DNA from: an uncultured Anaerolineae bacterium
GTDB lineage: Bacteria > Chloroflexota > Anaerolineae > Anaerolineales > Villigracilaceae
NCBI GenBank assembly: GCA_903822545.1
Contig: CAIJPN010000002.1
Span: 1 to 64,000 of the forward strand
DNA length: 64,000 bases
Direction of reading: 5' to 3'
Shown here: one piece after another, positions 9,286 through 18,700 of the stretch
Position numbering within the stretch: the first letter of the stretch is position 1
How the letters are laid out: each line of letters opens with the position of its first letter
The notes under the pieces: generated by a model
Told to the model about the DNA's origin: nothing
Databases searched by the model: none
Seen by the model: the letters and a program-made list of their open reading frames with translations, nothing else
Position numbers and translations under genes: made by a program

Positions 9286-9513
9286 ATGACTGAAAAAACC
9301 GAACGCGAGAGCAAATTCAAAAGCTACATTCCCGAAGAAGCCCGCGAACATTATAAAGCCGCTCGTGAAGAGATGCGCGCAGGCTTTGAAGCCCTGCTGC
9401 CCGATGGCCTGCGCGAACTGCGCGAACATCGCCGCAAAGCCAGGCGTGAAATGCTGTTGGCCTGGCGCAGTGTGCTCGACTCGGCTATCGAACGGTTCGA
9501 CAAGAAAGACTGA
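9286..9513 (+). CDS. Small charged helical protein
   Basis: 75 aa from the ATG at 9286. The alternative ATG at 9280 lies only one nt after the AAAGGAG site (9272-9278), whereas 9286 has a normal 7-nt spacing. The product is almost entirely helical and very rich in Arg, Glu and Lys (KAAREEMRAGFEALLP, RREMLLAWRSVLD). It has its own extended -10 promoter and a strong terminator, so it is a real, independently expressed gene. No family is certain; the composition suggests a small cytoplasmic, possibly protein- or nucleic-acid-associated factor. Function unknown. Confidence 0.7.
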   Translation: MTEKTERESKFKSYIPEEAREHYKAAREEMRAGFEALLPDGLRELREHRRKARREMLLAWRSVLDSAIERFDKKD

Positions 9514-9537
9514 ACTGGCTTCTTCCCAACCAATAAC

Positions 9538-9572
9538 AAAAACAGGATGGTTCATTGAACCATCCTGTTTTT
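9538..9572. terminator. Bidirectional Rho-independent terminator
   Basis: A perfect 16-bp stem (9538-9553 with 9557-9572, 3-nt loop) starts with AAAAA and ends with TTTTT, so it works on both strands. It separates the convergent small-protein gene and the UbiB-family gene. A partly palindromic GC-rich stretch (9590-9630) follows. Confidence 0.9.
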
Positions 9573-9638
9573 GTTCAGGAACGCGCCAATCCCAGCCCCC
9601 GGCCATCTCCCTGCGGGGGAAGGGGTAATTCCATAGGC

Positions 9639-11309
9639 TCAGCCGCGTTTCCTGGGGCTGAATATGACCCAGCCGAGCGAGAACAGCGCTGCTGTAAGCA
9701 GACTGCTGCCAAACAGCAGATTCCCAGACTGGTAGAGATACGTCCCGCTGCCGAGCAGCGCCGCAAAAACTACCGCACCGGAGAGCCGATCCACAGAGCG
9801 TTCCAGCGAGGCGATCTGGCGCGAAACCTGCGGGGCGCGCACCATCAGCCCCTCGCGTTCGGCCTGGCCCAGCACCCGGCTGGCCTGCCCCGGCAGCGCG
9901 ATCAGCACTTTGAACATCTCGGTCAGTTCGTTTAGGATGGTTTGCAGCCCGGAGCCTGATTCGCTTTCTACCAGTTTCATGGCATAGGGCGCTAACTGTT
10001 TCCACAGGTTGAAATCGGGGTCGAGACCGGTGCACATGCCCGAAAGGATGCCCACCGTGCGCGCCAGCATCAGCAGGTTGTTGGGCACCTGGAAGGGCAG
10101 TTCCAGCATTACATCGCGGATTTTGTGCCCCAGGTTGTGGTATTCCGAGATGTTTACGTTGCGTAGTTCGCTCATCGACATGCCCCAGAAGCGCGAAAAA
10201 ACCTCGTCTGAGGCTTGCTCGAGGGCGGCGGTGTCATAACCTGGCAGCAAAAAGCCCAGGGATTTGTAAGACTTGATCAGCCGGGCCGGGTCTTTTGTGC
10301 CAATGGCGATCAACATCTCGCGCAGCCCGGCGCGCATTTCATCTGAAATCCGCCCGACCATGCCAAAGTCAACAAAAGTCAACTGCCAGGGCGGGTTGGG
10401 GCCCTCTCCCAGTGGGGTGACAAATAAATTGCCGGGGTGTGGGTCAGCGTGGAAAAAGCCATCTTCAAAAATCTGCTTCAAATACACATCGAAAAGCCTG
10501 TTGGCCACAGCGGCCCGGCTGATGCCTGCCGCTGTGATGGCCTCGTAATCGGTGATTTTGATGGCAAAAACATCTTCCAGCGTTAGCACGCGCCGGGATG
10601 AGCGTGCAGGCACTACCCGCGGGACATGCACGCCCTTGTCATCTGCAAAAATCTCGGCAAAAACCCCGGCGCTTTTGGCTTCTTGGAGGTAGTCGATCTC
10701 CTCGTTGAGCGTGGACGAAAACTCCACCAGCAGCGCGGGCACATCGGCATGTTCGCGGATGGGTCGGTAGCGCATCAGCCAGCGCCCAACCACTCGCAGC
10801 GCGGCCAGGTCAACTTCCACAACTTGTTCGATGCCAGGTCTCAGGACTTTGATGACCACTTTTTGGAAGGAGACTCCTGTTTCGCCCTTTAGCCTGGCCC
10901 GGTGAACCTGTCCTAGCGAGGCGGCTGCCAGCGGGTTCGGGTCTACCCATTCGAAGTTTTCCATTAAGGGGGCTTGTAGTTCGCTTTCGGCCAGTTCTCG
11001 GATGGATGCAAAGCTCTCGGCTGGCACTTCGTCTTGCAAACCGGCCAGCTCGTCGGTGATTTCGGGGGGCAGCACATCCAGCCGGGAGGATAAAAACTGC
11101 CCGACTTTGATCATGACTCCGCCCATCTGGATGGCCAGGGCGCGAAAACGCACTGCCTCGCGCCGGAAACGCTCGGGGCGGTTGCGGCGCGCTACAGCGC
11201 GGAAGCCAATGCGGGCCAGGATTAATTCCCAAAAGATGAAACGGCTGATTACCCCGGCAAAAAATATCAATATGCGACGATAGCGTGTGCGTAATTGTGG
11301 TGAATTCAT
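9639..11309 (-). CDS. ABC1/UbiB (AarF) family atypical kinase
   Basis: 556 aa. This is a UbiB/ADCK protein-kinase-like ATPase, a family linked to quinone and isoprenoid lipid metabolism at the membrane. It has the family-specific KxGQ motif (MIKVGQFLSSR), the nucleotide-binding Lys in VVIKVLRPG, the catalytic-loop equivalent HADPHPGN and the metal-binding DFGMVG. The C-terminus has two hydrophobic helices (about residues 505-545), as usual for membrane-linked members. A GGAG ribosome binding site lies 5 nt before the ATG. The neighbours give no pathway, so the assignment stays at family level. Confidence 0.93.
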   Translation of the reverse strand: MNSPQLRTRYRRILIFFAGVISRFIFWELILARIGFRAVARRNRPERFRREAVRFRALAIQMGGVMIKVGQFLSSRLDVLPPEITDELAGLQDEVPAESFASIRELAESELQAPLMENFEWVDPNPLAAASLGQVHRARLKGETGVSFQKVVIKVLRPGIEQVVEVDLAALRVVGRWLMRYRPIREHADVPALLVEFSSTLNEEIDYLQEAKSAGVFAEIFADDKGVHVPRVVPARSSRRVLTLEDVFAIKITDYEAITAAGISRAAVANRLFDVYLKQIFEDGFFHADPHPGNLFVTPLGEGPNPPWQLTFVDFGMVGRISDEMRAGLREMLIAIGTKDPARLIKSYKSLGFLLPGYDTAALEQASDEVFSRFWGMSMSELRNVNISEYHNLGHKIRDVMLELPFQVPNNLLMLARTVGILSGMCTGLDPDFNLWKQLAPYAMKLVESESGSGLQTILNELTEMFKVLIALPGQASRVLGQAEREGLMVRAPQVSRQIASLERSVDRLSGAVVFAALLGSGTYLYQSGNLLFGSSLLTAALFSLGWVIFSPRKRG

Positions 11310-11327
11310 GCAAACTCCAATTGCCTG

Positions 11328-11336
11328 ATTGTATCA
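11328..11336 (-). promoter_or_regulatory. Extended -10 promoter of the UbiB-family gene
   Basis: On the minus strand TGA-TACAAT reads as an extended -10 element; the -35 region is poor. It lies 18 nt before the ATG, leaving room for the GGAG site. Confidence 0.45.
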
Positions 11337-11446
11337 CTGGCATTTACGTGATTTTGAATCGGCATCAAAGTGGATAATGGATAACGATCATTTTTCGCCC
11401 TGCGATTGTGCTGCATAAACCAAATGTGCCTGCACTCAAAGCAGAG

Positions 11447-11480
11447 AGCGCCAGGCTTTTTTCATAAAAAGCCTGGCGCT
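11447..11480. repeat. Perfect 15-bp hairpin after the hybrid kinase gene
   Basis: The arms 11447-11461 and 11466-11480 pair perfectly around a TCAT loop. It lies 45 nt after the hybrid kinase stop, so it probably ends or protects that transcript. The U-run falls inside the stem rather than after it, so it is not a canonical terminator. Confidence 0.6.
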
Positions 11481-11524
11481 CCTGGCGATGGTTATAAAAA
11501 ACTGTCATGTTTACCGGTGGGTAT

Positions 11525-14500
11525 TCACAGGCTTTGGAGTAAATTCAAGAGTTCCTTTAGTTTGAGTGGTTTACTGGTGTAGTAATTCGCGCCAGCCTCC
11601 AGGCATTTTTCCTTGTCTCCAACCATTGCAAGGGCGGTCACTGCGATGATGGGAACTGTGCTCAGGTGTGGGATCCCTGATGTGCGGATCTCTCGAATGG
11701 CTTGAAGCCCGTTCATGCCCGGCATTTGAATATCGGTCAGGATGACGGCTGGGTGCCTTGAACGGGCCAGTTCAACCAGTTCAGTTCCATCCTGTGCAGT
11801 GATGACATCATAACCATTTGCCAATAAGAAATCGTTGAGGATGGTCAAGTTTACCGCGTTGTCATCAGCCACCAGGACGGTGGTTTTTGGGGCAGACTCT
11901 GGGGTGTTGGCATCCCAGGCCGGGCGATCTATGCCAGTTCCACCCGAAACCGGTTGGACAACCTGGTGCGTGGGCAATGAAATGGTGAAGCGGCTGCCGT
12001 CGCCGACAGTGCTTTCGACGCTGATGCTGCCTCGGTGCAGTTCTGCCAGTTTGCTGACCAATGCCAACCCCAGCCCTGTGCCGTTATATTGCCTGGAGAG
12101 ACGTCCATCGATCTGCGTGAAGGGCTTGAATAGGCGTTCCATATCCTTCGGCGCAATGCCAATGCCCGCATCCCAGACTGTGATGTGGACGGCGTGTTCG
12201 TCGCCGTTTACTTCCACTCCCAGCTTGCCGCCATCGGGTGTGAATTTGATGGCGTTGCTCAGGAGGTTGACCAGCATTTGCTTCAAGCGCAGCGGGTCGG
12301 CGCTCACTACAGCCTGGGGTGCGTTGCTAGAAAAGTTGACGCTCTGGTTTTTGCGGTTTGCCAGTTCCTTTGTCAGTTGCAGGCTAGATTGACAGGCATC
12401 TGAAACCCGGCATGGCGCAAAATTTAAATCCAGTTTGTTGGCTTCGATGCGCGAAAGATCAAGGATATCGTTGATGATATCCAACAAGTGGCGACCGCTG
12501 TTTTCGATGTTTTTCAAGGCTTTGAGCTGTTTTTCGTTCAACGTGCCATACACTTGCATCTGCAACGATTCTGCCAGCCCCAAAACGCCCGTCAGCGGTG
12601 TGCGCAGTTCGTGACTCATGCTCGCCAGGAATTCATCTTTTAGCCGGTTGGCTTTTTCGAGGGCGATGTTGGTAGTCAAAAGCTCATCGCGGCTCTTGAT
12701 AACCGCATCTTCGGCCTTTTTCCGCTCGGTGAAGTCGATGGTGTAGCCAGCCAGCAGGTTGCGGTTGCCCTGGATAATGGGGAACTTAATGGTGGTGTAA
12801 TAGCGCCCGTTCAACTCTTCATCCAGGCTGATCATTTGGCCATTGGAAACCACCTTCCAGTCATCAGCGGTGATTTTTTGGGCGAATTCGAGCGGGAAGA
12901 GATCATACATGGTTTTTCCGACCATCTGTGAGCCGGGAATGCCAATCATATCGATAAAATTTTCGCTGGAAAACAGCACCAGGCTGCGGGCCGGGGTGAC
13001 ATCTTTGATGTAAGCGTAAACCGGCGAGTAGCGCATAAATTCATGGAACAGGTCGCTGTTGGCGCGGATCTCTTCTTCGGCCTGTTTGCGCCCGCTAATA
13101 TCACGCACCATACATTGCACCAGGCTCAGGTTGCCCTCAGCATCGCGCACCGGCGAAAGATTGATCTCAACGAATACTTTCCGGCCGTCTTTGGCGGTCA
13201 GGGTTTGTTCATATAACGGTACTTGCTCCCCGCGCAAAAGGGCCTGGATGTGTTGCTGGGTCTCCAGGCGTTGGTCGGCAGCCATGATGGTGTGATATTC
13301 CCCGCTGGTATAACCCAGCATTTCCACCGCGCGCTGGTTCGAGCGGTATTCTTCGCCGGAGGGGGTCAGCAGGAAGATGCCATCGTTGGAATTCTCAAAC
13401 AGGGCGCGATAAATCAATTCGCTCTGGCGCAATTCGGCGGTGCGTTCTTCCACACGTTTTTCAAGCTCAACATGCATCCGCGCGTTTTCAATAGCCAGCC
13501 CGGCGTACCCCGCAAAAAGCTGGAGGGCTTCCAAATCGGCAGGATTCATCTTCCGCTGCGTGATGATATTGTCGGCGGCGATGACCGCCACGGGGTGATC
13601 CCCGGCCCAGGCCGAGAGCGTCACATATTGCTTCAGGCCGTACATCTCACTTTCGGCTGGCCGGTTGAACTCAGTCTGGTAATCTTCCACCATAATCATG
13701 CCAGATGCAGTGTTCAAGGCCTTATACCAGGCCAGGTTATTGTCACCGCTTTCCGAAAACCAACTGGTATCTTCCACCTCGCCCTGGCGGCTGGTGCCAA
13801 ATGTGCCCCGAATGCTGTTGCTGGCCTGGTCATACAAAAACAGCCCCACCCGGTCAAACCCGATTTCATCCTTGATGCTGCGGTGGATTTCGCGCAGGCA
13901 GGTTCGCAAATCGGTGATGCCGGTCACATTTTTGCCCAGTTGGATGACCTTCTCCAGCAGTTTTTGCCGGTAAATGGCATTGGCCTCCGCCTGTTTCCTT
14001 TCCGTTATATCGGTAACAACGCCGGTGCAGCGGGTGCTATCCCCAACTGGATCTAACACCGGGAAACTGCGCTCCCACACCCAGCGGATGCTGCCATCGG
14101 GTCGCTGCACGCGATATTCAAACTCAACTTGCTCGCCACGGGCCTCCTGTTCCATCGCAGACTCTACTGCTGGCCGGTCGTCTGCCAGCACACCGTTGAG
14201 ATACTGCTGTTCATCCGCATATAAGCTTTCACAACTGCGTCCCCAGATTATCTCAAAAGCCGGGCTGGCGAAGATAAAGCGTTTTGCGCTGAGATCATAC
14301 ATCCAGAACATCTCTGGGATGATGCTGTTCAGTTGTTGAAAGCGCTGGTTACTTTCTTGCAGCTGCTGGTTGCTTATTTTGCGTTCGGTAATATCGCGGA
14401 AATTGTTGACCACAGCCTGGACACTCGGATCATCGAGCAAATTGGTAAAAGTTCCATCGATCCAGCGATGCTGACCATCTTTGTGCAGGTAGCGATATTC

Positions 14501-15352
14501 CATTGTAAAGCTGGAGTGGGCTGGGCTGTTCACCAGCCGGGCAAACCTGGCTTTCATCTCTCCCACATCTTGCGGGTGAACCATTTTCAGGGCCTGCATG
14601 CCGATGATCTCTTCTTCCGAGTAGCTAAAAATACGGTAGGCTGATGGGCTGCCAAAGGTGAATTTCCCTTTTGCATTGATCAGGCAAATGCCATCGGGCG
14701 CATTTTCAAACAGGGCGCGATATCGGCTTTCCAGCAGGCGTATGGCATCCTGGGCCTGCTTGCGTTCAACGATTTCCTGTCTCGTTTGTACCAGTATTTC
14801 GCGTGTGCTTGAGTTGGTATAAAAGCTCAACATGCCCGTAATTATAAACAGGCTGCTGTAGGTAACCCATTGGGTCAATGTGGTCGAGTAATCTGGCTGG
14901 GGCAGCATCCCGGCATTCTCGGCCAGGATCAACCCCAAGATTGCCAATGAACTGGCTGCGGTGGAAACAAAAATACCCATCCAGCCCGAAATGGCTCCCG
15001 CGATAATGATGACGGACAGGTAGGTTGCTGCTGCCGGCGTCCGAATGGTGCCCTGGCTGATGCATACTATGGTTATTGAGACAAATATCAGGGTTAACAG
15101 GCCAAACCCGGCCAGTGTGACCTTTCCGCGCATCAGCATGAATCGCAGGCACAAGATAACCACCAACGCTGCGATGTCAATCACCAGCATGCTGCTTTTG
15201 GCGCTCAAGTCGAGCAGGTAAACAGGGATTAGCAAAACCAGGTATCCCAACCCCAAAACCATGCTGAGATTAAGAAATCCGGCCTGGCGTGTTTTTTCTG
15301 CATCATCAGCAAAAGTGGGGTGCGAAAGCAAGTGCTTGAAGAATAGATTCAT
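11525..15352 (-). CDS. Hybrid sensor histidine kinase/response regulator
   Basis: 1275 aa from the ATG at 15352, which has AAAGAGA at a good distance. The frame stays open to a GTG at 15586 (78 more residues), but that start lacks a good ribosome binding site and the extension looks unstructured. Domains in order: about six membrane helices (28-185), two PAS domains (about 215-460), GAF (about 465-620), two more PAS domains (about 640-880), HisKA with MSHELRTPLTGVLG, HATPase with NAIKFTPDGG, DAGIGI and GTGLGLALV, and a C-terminal receiver (VLVADDN, VILTDIQMPGMNG). It would autophosphorylate and pass phosphate to its own receiver; no His-phosphotransfer protein or DNA-binding partner is adjacent. 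It lies head-to-tail with a second hybrid kinase. The 15353-15713 stretch holds only the open extension. Confidence 0.9.
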   Translation of the reverse strand: MNLFFKHLLSHPTFADDAEKTRQAGFLNLSMVLGLGYLVLLIPVYLLDLSAKSSMLVIDIAALVVILCLRFMLMRGKVTLAGFGLLTLIFVSITIVCISQGTIRTPAAATYLSVIIIAGAISGWMGIFVSTAASSLAILGLILAENAGMLPQPDYSTTLTQWVTYSSLFIITGMLSFYTNSSTREILVQTRQEIVERKQAQDAIRLLESRYRALFENAPDGICLINAKGKFTFGSPSAYRIFSYSEEEIIGMQALKMVHPQDVGEMKARFARLVNSPAHSSFTMEYRYLHKDGQHRWIDGTFTNLLDDPSVQAVVNNFRDITERKISNQQLQESNQRFQQLNSIIPEMFWMYDLSAKRFIFASPAFEIIWGRSCESLYADEQQYLNGVLADDRPAVESAMEQEARGEQVEFEYRVQRPDGSIRWVWERSFPVLDPVGDSTRCTGVVTDITERKQAEANAIYRQKLLEKVIQLGKNVTGITDLRTCLREIHRSIKDEIGFDRVGLFLYDQASNSIRGTFGTSRQGEVEDTSWFSESGDNNLAWYKALNTASGMIMVEDYQTEFNRPAESEMYGLKQYVTLSAWAGDHPVAVIAADNIITQRKMNPADLEALQLFAGYAGLAIENARMHVELEKRVEERTAELRQSELIYRALFENSNDGIFLLTPSGEEYRSNQRAVEMLGYTSGEYHTIMAADQRLETQQHIQALLRGEQVPLYEQTLTAKDGRKVFVEINLSPVRDAEGNLSLVQCMVRDISGRKQAEEEIRANSDLFHEFMRYSPVYAYIKDVTPARSLVLFSSENFIDMIGIPGSQMVGKTMYDLFPLEFAQKITADDWKVVSNGQMISLDEELNGRYYTTIKFPIIQGNRNLLAGYTIDFTERKKAEDAVIKSRDELLTTNIALEKANRLKDEFLASMSHELRTPLTGVLGLAESLQMQVYGTLNEKQLKALKNIENSGRHLLDIINDILDLSRIEANKLDLNFAPCRVSDACQSSLQLTKELANRKNQSVNFSSNAPQAVVSADPLRLKQMLVNLLSNAIKFTPDGGKLGVEVNGDEHAVHITVWDAGIGIAPKDMERLFKPFTQIDGRLSRQYNGTGLGLALVSKLAELHRGSISVESTVGDGSRFTISLPTHQVVQPVSGGTGIDRPAWDANTPESAPKTTVLVADDNAVNLTILNDFLLANGYDVITAQDGTELVELARSRHPAVILTDIQMPGMNGLQAIREIRTSGIPHLSTVPIIAVTALAMVGDKEKCLEAGANYYTSKPLKLKELLNLLQSL

Positions 15353-15713
15353 AAAATTCTCTTTAAATTCATTGATATTTGGGCCGGGAACTACGGGTGG
15401 ATGCGCCAATCCGGGCAAATCATCTTTGGTTTTGTCCGAATCGTAAAAGCCGATTTCGCCCATCATGTTAAAGGGGATGGGACTCCGAAATTCATCAGAT
15501 TTGTAACTGTCTAACCAGTTGGCTTCCCTGCCGGTTTTGCCGTTCACAGCAGTATCTTCACCAATTTTGCTGTTTTCCCATATCACCTTGGTTGAGTCCA
15601 GGCGGGGGTGTTATGAAGGGCGCTATATTGTAGCCAGCGGGATTTACCCCCCGCGAAGCCGGATGGCTGAAGGGTTATGTTGTGGACAAGAAAGCGCAGT
15701 TTGCGTTTATGGG

Positions 15714-18700
15714 CTATTCCTTTACGTTTTCCAGTAGTTTGCTAATTGCGTTACCAAGCTGTTTCAGGCTGACAGGTTTGCTGATATATTCATTGGCTCC
15801 GGCTGCCAGGCAGCGTTCCCGGTCACCGGGCATGGCCAGGGCGGTCAGGGCTATGATTGGGGTGCTGGCAAAGCGCGGGTTGTTGCGCAATTGGCGGGTC
15901 GCCTCCAGCCCATCCATAACAGGCAGCTGGATGTCCATCAGGATAATGTCTGGAGAGCTTTCTTCGGCTATTGAGATGGCTTCCTGTCCATTGCGGGCGA
16001 TTATCACTTGGTAGCCTATGCGTTCCAGGTATTCGTTGATGGTGATGATGTTGGTTTCACTGTCTTCGACTAGCAGCACTGTGCCGGGGCGTGCGGGGGT
16101 GTTATGGGTGAGGTAGTTATCGCGTGAGTTGGGGTCAATCTCAACCAGCATATTTTGGATGTACTGATTGTGCAGCCAGGGCAGGAAGATGGTGAATCGG
16201 CTGCCCTGGCCAATTGCACTGGTGACGCTAATGCCGCCGCCGTGCAGTTCTGCCAGGTTTTTAACCAGTACCAGTCCCAGTCCGGTGCCTTCGTGTTGGC
16301 GCGTCAGGCTGCTGTCTATCTGGGTAAATGGCGTGAACAGGCGCTGCAAATCTTCTGCCGAAATTCCCACGCCGGTATCACTGACAGAGAACTCGATGTG
16401 GTTCTGTTCCAGGTTGGCGTGTACTTCCAGGCTGATTTTACCGCCTGATGGTGTGAATTTAATGGCATTGCTCAGCAGGTTCACCAGCATTTGTTTCATG
16501 CGCAGCGGGTCAGCCATCATGTTGGATAGTCTCTTGTCGGGCCGGAACTCTATGCGGATCCCTTTCTTATGCCCCGGTTCTTTGATAAAAGCCAGGCTGG
16601 CCATGCAGATTTCGTTGATGTCGATCTTTTCCAGGTGCAGCTCAAGTTTGCCAGCTTCAACTTTGGAAAGGTCCAGGATGTCGTTGATCAGACTGAGCAG
16701 GTGTCGCCCGCTGGCGTCGATGTTGATTATATATTTGCGCTGGGCTTCGTTCAGCGGGCCGCGATAGCTATCCAGCAGGATTTCTGAAAGCCCCAGGATG
16801 CCGTTGAGCGGGGTGCGCAGTTCGTGACTCATGTTGGCAAGGAATTCGGTTTTGGCGCGCGAGGCTTTTTCGAGGGCGGCATTGGCGGCGCGCAGTTTGT
16901 CGCGGCTTTCGCGCAGGGCTTCTTCGGCTTTTTTGCGTTCGGTGATGTTGCGCACCACGCTCTGCACCAGGATCACGTTCCCATTGGGGTCGCGCACTGC
17001 CGAAAGGTTGACTTCTACATCGATTTTTTGCCCATCTTTGCGGGTGATTGTGCGCTCGTAAAGCGGCACATGCTCACCGCGCAAGACAGCTTCGAAGCGC
17101 GCATCCGAGTCATCGCGTTCTTCTGGCTGGATGATGAGCGGATTCTGGATGGTGTCTGTCAGGATTTTATATTCTTCCTGGCTGTACCCGATGATGTTGA
17201 ACGCTTGTTGGTTGGCGCTTAGCTCCTGCCCGGATGTGGAATACAGGAAAATCCCATCGTTCGAGTTCTCAAACAGGGCGCGGTAGGTGGCTTCGCTGCG
17301 GCGCATTTCGGCGGTGCGCTCTTCCACGCGTTTTTCCAGGTCTCGGTTTAGCTGTTCCAGTTCCAGTTGGGTGGTTTTAATTTCTGTGATGTCGAGCAGG
17401 GTGCCAGAAATACGAGCCGTTTGCCCGTTTTCGTTTTTGATCGGGTAAATGGTGAGTTGGAAGTAGCGAGTGGGTTCGCTATCTTTATTGAAACGGAACT
17501 CAATCGTGGCGGGCTGGCCGGTTTCATTCGCCCGCTTTCCCATCTCGTTTATGATTTGCTGGTCATCCGGGTGGATGGATTCGAGAAAAGCTGCGTTGGA
17601 TGGCGTCCCGAGCGCCGGATCGCGCCGCAGCAGGTTGAACATTTCTTTCGACCAGGAAACGCTACCCGTCTGGATGTTGATTTCCCAGTTGCCCAGGTGG
17701 GCAATTGCCTGGGCCATTTCCAGGCTGGCCTGGCTGTTGCGGAGCATTTCTTCAGCACGTTTGCGGTCGATGGCCGTGGCCACCTGCGATGAGACGAATT
17801 CCAGGATGCGTTGTTCGTGCCCGGTGTAGGCCTGGTCATCGTTGTAGTGCTGCACTGCCATCACGCCGATGGTTTTGTTTTGGGCGATCAGCGGCACGCC
17901 CAGCCAGACGGAGCATGTCTCGCCCAGGAGTTCCACTTCGGGTATCGGCTGGTTTGCATGGAATAACAGGGATTTGCCGGTGCGTAAAACATGTGCGGTC
18001 AGTCCCCTGGTTGGCGGGTTTGGATCGCGGGATGAAATTTTTTCATCTACCGAGTAGACACAATTTAGCAAGTTGCTGGTTTCATCATACAGGGCGATGT
18101 AGAAATTCTTGGCGTACATCACCCTGGAGATTTCCAGGTGGATCTGTTCGTAGAGTTTTTGGAGTGTTTCGGCTACCTGGGCTGATTCGGCGATCTTGTA
18201 AACGGTGTTTTGAAGCAGCGCCGCATGTTTGCGCTCGGTAATGTCGCTGGTGGTTCCCACCGCCTGGAATTTCCCGGCTGCATTGGTCACAATGGCAGCT
18301 GAAATTTCTGTGGTGATATAGGTGCCATCTTTGCGGCGCTGTTCTATTTCGCCGATGTATGGTTCGGAGTGGCCATGCGTTTTCTGGGCTTCTGTGCGGG
18401 CGGAAATTTCTGCCATTATTTGGGGTAAGTCTTCAGCCCTGAGAAAATCGGCTGCGGTTAGCTGGCTCATTTCTTGCAGGCTGTAGCCAAGCATTCGTCC
18501 CACTGGCGGGCTGACGTAACTAAAGCGCATGGTTTCCACATCCAATATCCAGGTAATGTCTTTGGAATTTTCAGAAACCAGGCTGTATTCAGCATCTTTC
18601 TTACGTAAAACTTCTTTCACCTGCTGCTGGTGGTTGACAAAAGCCAGGAAAACACCTGCCACACCCACCCCCATGAACAGGCTGGCCCAGGGTATCCAGG

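Noticed and set aside
8941-10035. 364-aa minus-strand frame
   Set aside because: Runs through the 9538-9572 terminator and opposite three plus-strand genes; no domain seen.
13223-14056. 277-aa plus-strand frame inside the hybrid kinase gene
   Set aside because: Antisense shadow of a well-supported PAS/GAF coding region; no start signals.
15353-15586. N-terminal extension of the hybrid kinase from a GTG
   Set aside because: Weak start context and unstructured sequence; the ATG at 15352 has AAAGAGA and begins right before the membrane block.
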